A DNA stretch of 64,000 nucleotides from Tamarix chinensis (lineage: Eukaryota > Streptophyta > Magnoliopsida > Caryophyllales > Tamaricaceae). Shown here piece by piece: positions 58,162 through 64,000 of this stretch. A model generated the notes under the pieces. It worked only from the letters and a program-made list of their open reading frames with translations, was not told the origin of the DNA and ran no database searches. The DNA lies in the NCBI GenBank assembly GCA_030549775.1, contig CM060174.1:49491707-49555706 (forward strand), read 5' to 3'. Positions within the stretch are counted from its first letter, which is position 1. Every line of letters starts with the position of its first letter. The translations under genes and the position numbers were made by a program.

Positions 58162-58842
58162 AATAGCTTAAATAAAAATTGAATGGGTTTTGATAATAAT
58201 CAAATAATTTCTACAACAATAGAGAAGGATAAATAATTAATTGAAGCTAGAGCATTGAATTTTATTTAAATACTTTAACTAGAGATAGTGGGACTGATAA
58301 TTGGCAATATAACTATATAACTGAAGAGAGTTCATTGGTTAAATATTCTCATTGATACATAAATAGTAATCGAAAGGATCAATTAATTAATTAATGAGTC
58401 ATTATAATTGGATAAAGGTGGATCTGGATTCATAAGTAATTTTTATTAATCAATTTGATCTTTGTTAGATTTTATTTATTTTAGTTTTGATATTTTAAAA
58501 TTATTTTTTATATTAATAATTATTTCTTTATTTTATTTTTTTAGCCTAGGCTTGATTTAATTTATTAGATTTTTTGAGCTATTGATTAGTTTATATGGGA
58601 TAATAATTTAGTATTTATTTCTTACGACCACTATACTTTTTAATAGATATATTTGGTTTATCTCAAGTTTTTAGTGTTGTTAATGGAGATTAATTTAATA
58701 GCCTTAGACCCAAAAATTTAAATCTTGATCTAGGAAAAAAAATTAAAACTATTAATTTTTATCTATCTTTTATTTTATTTATTCAATTTATTTTCTTTAC
58801 TTGGTCATTGGTATTCTCGTATTTGTGCAAGTCACTAGTGCA
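58162..58842 (+). mobile_element. Athila-2 5' LTR right part and gag leader
   Basis: The first 300 bp or so continue the LTR interrupted at 48172, and a T-rich leader follows. The Asp-tRNA PBS seen in Athila-1 is not found here. The split between LTR and leader, about 58480, is estimated from a TTTATTAATCAATTT end. Confidence 0.4.
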
Positions 58843-60247
58843 TGACCCACAATAATCTTAGGGAATTGGTAACCTTGGGTCTAGAGACTAAAAAAAGTTT
58901 CATAAATTAAGGATGCATTTAAAAATTTTGTCACTATGAAGAAACATAATCAACAAGTGGCTCACAAGGAGCAAAATCAGCTATAATAAGTTGGGAGTTC
59001 ATTAAAAGACTATACTTCACCTAGTATAACGGATTTAAGATCAAGCATTAGAAGATTAATGGTTAAAGCATTTAATTTTGAGTTGAAGCTTGCTATCATT
59101 TAGATGATACAGACATTGGTCTAATTTGGAGATACACCTAAAGATGACTCGCATGCTTATACTACCACTTTTATTCAAATATGTGATACTTTTAAAATAC
59201 ATGATTTTTCTAGTGATGTTATTAATCTTATATTGTTTCCATTCTCATTTCATGATAAGGATAATAGTTGGTTAAATTCTTTAGCACCTGGTTCTATTAC
59301 AACTTGGGAGGATTTGTTAAATTTGTTTCTGTCTGAACTCTTTCCACTGGCAACAACATCTAAGTTAAGAAATGACATCATCACTTTTGTGCAAAATGAT
59401 TTAAAAACACTACATGATGCTTGAGAATGATTTAAGAAATTATTTAGGAAATGTCCACATCATGGCTTTCCAATCTAGTTACAGATGCAAATATTTTATA
59501 ATGGTATTTTTGCTACTAACCATTCTATGCTACATTCAGCTGCAGGTGGAACTATTATGAATAAGAACCCCAAGCAAGTTTATAATTTTGCTAAGGAATT
59601 AGCCTCAAATTCCCACCATTAGAATTATGAATGTGCTCTGATAAAAAGGAATATGGGAATTCATTATATGGATGTTATCATGGCATTAAAGGCTAAAATA
59701 GATTTAATCACTAAGAAATTGGATAATTCGGGTGGTGCTTCATGTTTGTAGGGTCAAGCAAATGTACCTATTTATGACTTATGTGGTGGGCCATATATTA
59801 GAATAAGTAGGTAATCCTTTCCAACCATATTATGATCAAGTTAATTATATCGCTAAAATTATGGGAAGGGAAAATAATCTGTATTCGAACATATATAATC
59901 TGAGGTGGAGGAACCATCCAAAATTTAGTTTGAGAAATGATAATCAAGTAAGGTCACCTATATTCTCACAACAAAGACCCATGCCACTTGCTATAATGCC
60001 GCCTTGGCAATAATAGAAGCCTTCCTTAGAAGAGATGATGAGCAAGTTTGTTCGTGTTGTTGAGACACGTTTCCAAAATCAAGAAGCCTCAATTAAGAAC
60101 TTGAAAGCACAAATTGGAAAATTAGCTAATGTAATTTCTAAAAGGGTACAAAACAAATTTCCAAGGGACATAGTGACCAACCCAAAAGAGCAAGTTAATG
60201 TTATATCATTAAGGAGTGGAAAGATGTTACTAGAACCACAACCTTAA
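58843..60247 (+). pseudogene. Athila-2 gag, broken
   Basis: The blocks FGDTPKDDSHAYTTTFIQIC, then DTFKIHDFSSDVINLILFPF, then DNSWLNSLAPGSITTWEDLL (59233-59330), TSKLRNDIITFVQNDLKTLH and FKKLFRKCPHHGFP give the capsid pattern. FYNGIFATNHSMLHSAAGGT (about 59495) and a knuckle-like DLCGGPYIR (about 59775) follow. After a frame change, QEASIKNLKAQIGKLANVIS and NPKEQVNVISLRSGKMLLEP (60075-60240) end gag. At least eight stops or frame changes occur. The last frame (60035-60247) is open for 70 codons. Confidence 0.8.
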
Positions 60248-60559
60248 AAGGCAAAGAAAAAAGCGGATAAAGCTCTATAATCATTCTCTAAGTAATTCTC
60301 TAAGTAACAACAATAGGTAACTAAGACCCCATTTTAAGAGGTACAATTGTATTTTCCTCCTCCATTTCAATGATGGATACTCCAAAGTAATTTAGATGCA
60401 TCATTTGCTAAATTTCTTGATATTTTGGGTTCCTACTAATTTTCCATTCATTGATATTATGAGATAGATGTCTAACTATACCAAATTTCATAAGGACATT
60501 ACTACTCATAAAAGGAAATTAAAAGATTATCGTACCATTAGATTGAGTGTTCTGCTATT

Positions 60560-61010
60560 TTACAAAATAAATTACCATCTAAGCTAAAAGATCAAAGAAG
60601 TTTTATGATTCCATATGTGATTGGATATTTAAAATTTAACAAAGTGCTGTGTGACTTAGGTGCTCGTATAAATTTTATACCTTTCTCTATCTTTAAGCAT
60701 TTGGATTTAGAAAAGCTAAAACCCATAGGTATATCTTTACAATTGGTTGATTGATCTATTAAGTATCCTAGAGGCATAATAGAGGATGTTTTGGCAAAAG
60801 TGGAAATTTTTATTTTCCCTATTGGTTTTGTTGTTTTTGATATGTAAGAGGATCAATGGATTCCTCTCATTCTTGGTATACCATTTATAGCTATAGGAAA
60901 AAATCTAATTGATGTCCATGAGGTTAATTTGATTATTTGATTCCAAGGTTAGGAAGTTACGTTCAATGTATTTAAAAGCATGAAATACCTTTCTGAGGAT
61001 GATGCTTGCT
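60560..61010 (+). pseudogene. Athila-2 protease region, broken
   Basis: LPSKLKDQRSFMIPYVIG, then KVLCDLGARINFIPFSIF with the DLGA active-site motif, KYPRGIIEDVLAKV and LILGIPFIAIGKNLIDVHEG-like words follow the Athila protease order. TGA and TAA codons interrupt it near 60752, 60847 and 60939. The linker to RT (61010-61500) is heavily interrupted, though LELKKLLKHLKYGFLG near 61250 is readable. Confidence 0.7.
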
Positions 61011-61505
61011 ATAGCATTGATGTATTGGATGAAGTGATTAATGATTCTTTTCAAGAAGCTATCATATAGGATCATTTAGAGAGATTCTTGGTATAATCCA
61101 AAGGGAATAAAGATGTATAAGGAATCAAAGAGGTCATTTAATACCTAAACACTCATCTACCTTATAAGAAAATAATGTATTCCCTTTATAAGGATTGAAG
61201 ATAAATCAGGTCCCAAAGTTAAAAGAATCTATTGAGGAACCACTTACTTTGGAACTCAAGAAACTTCTCAAACACTTAAAGTATGGTTTCCTTGGACATA
61301 ATGATACACTTCCTTCTATTATTTCTTCATCAATAACTAAGTTGTAGGAAGAAAAGTTAATAAGAGTGCTTAGGGAGAAAAATAAGCCATTTTGATGGAC
61401 CATTGTGAATATCAAGGAAATTAGTCCTTTCATATGCATTAGAAAATCTTCATGGAAGTTAACTATAAGAAAGGGATCCAACCTTAAAGGCGAATAAACC
61501 CAAAA

Positions 61506-62700
61506 ATGCAAAAGATGGTAAAGAAAGAGGAAATTAAGCTATTGGATGTAGGTATGATCCATCCCAACTCTGATAGCTCTTGGTTTTGTAATTTATATGT
61601 GGTTACTAAGAAATTTGGAATTATTGTGGTTAAGAATTACAATAATAAGTTGATACCTACTAGAACTACTAATAAATGGCATTTTTGTATTGATTTTAAA
61701 AAATGAAATGATGCCACAAGAAAAGATCATTTTCCCCTTCCCATTATTAACTAAATGCTTAAGTGTTTAGTAGGACATAAGTTTTATTGCTTTATATATG
61801 GCTATTTCTAGTTATATGCAAATCCACATCTCTCATAAGGACCAAGAAAATACTTCTTTTACTTATCCATATGTCACTTTTGCATATAGGTGGATGCCTT
61901 TTAGCCTTTGTAATGATCCTGCTATTTTCTAAAGACGCATGATATAGTTGAGAAATTTATGGTAATTTTTATAGACAAGTCTTTAGTGTTTGGCTCATCT
62001 TTTGATGCATGCTTGGATAACCTTAAACTTGTGCTAAAACATTGTGAGAATACTAATCTTATTTTAAATTAACAAAAACATCATCTAGTGGTGAAAGAAG
62101 GAATTTTGTTAGGAAATAATATCTCATGTAAGGGGATAGAGATATATAAAGAAAAAATTAAAATTTTTGAAAAATTATCTCCCCCAAAATGTGTTAAGGA
62201 CATTGCAAGTTTTCTTAGTCATGCTAGTTTCTATGGAAATTTTATTAAGGACTTTTTCAAATTTTCAAAACTTATATGTGACCTATTGGCCAAAGATTTG
62301 ACCTTTAAATTTTCTAGTGAATGCTTAAAGGCTTTTAACACTCTTAAAGAAAAACATGTGAATGCTCCTATTATTGGTGCTCCATATTGGAATCTTCCTT
62401 TTGAAATTATGTGTGATGCTAGTAATATGGTCGTGGGAGTAGTTTTTGGACAGTGTAGGGACAATTGCTAGAAAGAATTTGAATTCTACACAAAATAATT
62501 ATGTAACTACTAAAAAATAATTTAAAGTCATTGTCTTTGCTTTTAATATGTTTCACCATTATTTGTTGCTTAATGAAATCATTGTTTATACTGACCATAT
62601 TTCTTGGGGATATCTTATTTCTAAGCAAGATGCTAAGCTTAGAATCATTTGATAGATTCTATTGCTACATAAATTTGACTTAGAAAAAATTGATAAGAAG
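61506..62700 (+). pseudogene. Athila-2 reverse transcriptase and RNase H, broken
   Basis: MVKKEEIKLLDVGMIHPNSD, KWHFCIDFKK and RKDHFPLPII are followed by interrupted sequence. VEKFMVIFIDKSLVFGSSFD (about 61950) has the catalytic FMDD changed to FIDK. The frame then continues CLDNLKLVLKHCENTNLILN, EGILLGNNISCKGIEIYKEK, SFLSHASFYGNFIKDFFKFS and LPFEIMCDASNMVVGVVFGQ (62088-62450). RNase H fades out by 62700. The active-site change and stops rule out activity. Confidence 0.75.
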
Positions 62701-62959
62701 GGAAAAAAATAATGTAGCAGATCATTTATCCCACTTACCATCATCATATTAGGTAAGTAAGGAGGGTGAGCTTATTCATGCCATGTTCCTTGATGAAAAA
62801 CTCTATGTAGTTACAAATAATCCTTATTTTTCTAATTTAGGAAATTATCTTGTATATGGAATCCTACCCAACTTCTTGTCTTATCATCAAAGGAATACAT
62901 ATTTGTATGACCCGAGATGTTATATTTAGGATGATCCTTATCTTTATAAAATATCTTCG

Positions 62960-63915
62960 AATCAAATAATAAGAAGATGAATCCTTGAACATGAGTTTCA
63001 CTCTATTTTATCTCATTGTCATAGTAAGGAACATGGTGGTCATTTTAGACTCACAATAATTGAAACTAAATTTCTATAAAGCTATTGTTATTGGACTACA
63101 TTATTAATGATGCTTATGCTTTTGCTAAGGCTTGTGATACATGTCAAAGAGTTAATAATATTTCTCGAAAGAAAAAATACCCTTACAAATATTTTAGTAA
63201 TTAATTTATTTGATGTGTAGGGTATTGATTTTATGACACCATTCTCTAAGTCTATGCATACTGAATATATCCTTGTTGCAACTGATTATGTGTTTAAGTG
63301 GGTGGAGGATATTACAACTCCTACCAATGATGCAAAAGTTGTCACCAAGTTCTTGAAAAATAATATTGTTATGAGATTTGGAACACTAAGGACTATTATA
63401 AATGATAGGATTTCTCATTTTTGTAATAAAGCATTTAGTGCTCTCTTGGAAAAATATGGGCTTGTATATAAGGTTGCAAATTCGTATCATCTCCAAACTA
63501 GTGGACAAGTAGAAATTTCAAACTAAGAAATTAAAAGGATATTGGAAGAAATGGTCAATGCTTCTTAAAAATAGTGGTCTTTAAGGTTATATGACACATT
63601 TTTGGCATATAGGATTGATTTATAAATCCTAATAGGGGTGTCTCCCTTTAAGCTTATTTTGGAAAAATAATTCCATATTCCTATAGAAATTGAGCGTAAA
63701 TGTTTTTATGTCACTCTTTTTCTTAGTATGGATATGTAGGCTATAGGTGAAAGTATTTTCTCACAATTAAATGATCTTAATGAATTTCAATTAGGCATAT
63801 ATAAAAATACTTAAATCTACAAGGAAATCACAAAGAGGATGCATGATCCAAGAATAGCAAGAAGAGAGTTTGAAAAAAGGGAACAAGTACTTGTTTTTAA
63901 TTATATCTTATGATC
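62960..63915 (+). pseudogene. Athila-2 integrase, broken
   Basis: The zinc-binding part HEFHSILSHCHSKEHGGHF (about 62990) leads to ACDTCQR (about 63128). The core reads GIDFMTPFSKSMHTEYILVA, then TDYVFKWVEDITTPTNDAKV, IINDRISHFCNKAF and YHLQTSGQVEISN (63222-63524), so the Asp, Asp and Glu positions are all present. A 97-codon frame (63233-63526) is open. Later words DPRIARREFEKREQVLVFN near 63850 are the usual C-terminal Athila block. Stops separate these parts. The remainder of the element is outside the window. Confidence 0.75.
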
Positions 63916-64000
63916 GTTTTCTTGTAATCTACATTCACATTGTTCAAGATTTTTCACAATGACACAATTTTTTCCCTCTGAAGTAATAAAGATAAGTAGT

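Larger units (their letters stand above)
46344..64000 (+). mobile_element. Athila-type Ty3/gypsy element Athila-2, split by nested insertions, runs off the window
   Basis: It begins TGATGAGTGAATTTTTTATA, a start shared by many Athila LTRs. The LTR is interrupted at 48173 by element G2 and resumes at 58162. Gag begins near 58843, and protease, RT, RNase H and integrase follow to the right edge. The 3' LTR is outside the window. No PBS is readable between the LTR end (about 58480) and gag, so it seems lost. Stops are more frequent than in Athila-1. Confidence 0.75.

Overview
The window looks like heterochromatic nuclear DNA from a flowering plant. It is strongly AT-rich (judged by eye, not counted) and is almost entirely transposable elements, most of them decayed and several nested. 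I find no intact host gene, tRNA, bacterial-type operon or CRISPR array. The plant assignment rests on the element types: Athila-type and chromovirus-like Ty3/gypsy, Ty1/copia, plant L1-type LINEs, and a CACTA-like element carrying a Ulp1 peptidase domain. The species is not identifiable by reading.

Layout from left to right. (1) 31-3251: a 3.2 kb solo LTR (TGTAAT...GTTACA) with a perfect 5-bp target duplication. (2) 3279-5015: the truncated 5' half of a related LTR. (3) 5015-10535: a non-coding tandem array of 2.1 units of about 2.4-2.8 kb; each full unit carries two degenerate 5S-rRNA-like segments. This is the least familiar structure here. (4) 10536-14402: a decayed copia element on the minus strand that has lost its 3' end. 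(5) 15105-17295: a 5'-truncated LINE on the plus strand. (6) 17296-19828: no gene, one hairpin MITE. (7) 19829-23181: a second long solo LTR, minus strand. (8) 23318-26653: a LINE on the minus strand keeping endonuclease, RT and zinc-finger regions, cut by (9) a minus-strand Ty3/gypsy element (called G1) at 26654-31362. (10) 31363-44282: a nearly complete Athila-type element (Athila-1) with two LTRs, PBS, gag, pol, an ATHILA ORF-1-like extra ORF and PPT. (11) 44283-46343: unassigned DNA with a coding-like stretch at its right end.

The right third is a three-level nest. A second Athila-type element (Athila-2) begins at 46344 and runs off the right edge. Its 5' LTR is split by a minus-strand Ty3/gypsy element of the same family as G1 (called G2, 48173-58161). 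The integrase region of G2 is in turn split by a CACTA-like element (about 49372-54790) flanked by AACGGTT/AACCGTT subterminal repeats. That innermost element carries an 11-exon gene ending in a Ulp1/C48 cysteine peptidase domain with the expected His, Asp, Gln and Cys residues.

Nothing here looks able to move by itself. Both Athila elements have many stops and frameshifts, and active-site residues are replaced in the Athila-1 integrase, the Athila-2 RT and the G1 RT. The best leads are the 5S-like tandem array, the Ulp1-bearing CACTA-like element, and the repeated ACACGG/CCGTGTT hairpin motifs shared by the LTRs and the pre-ORF region of Athila-1.
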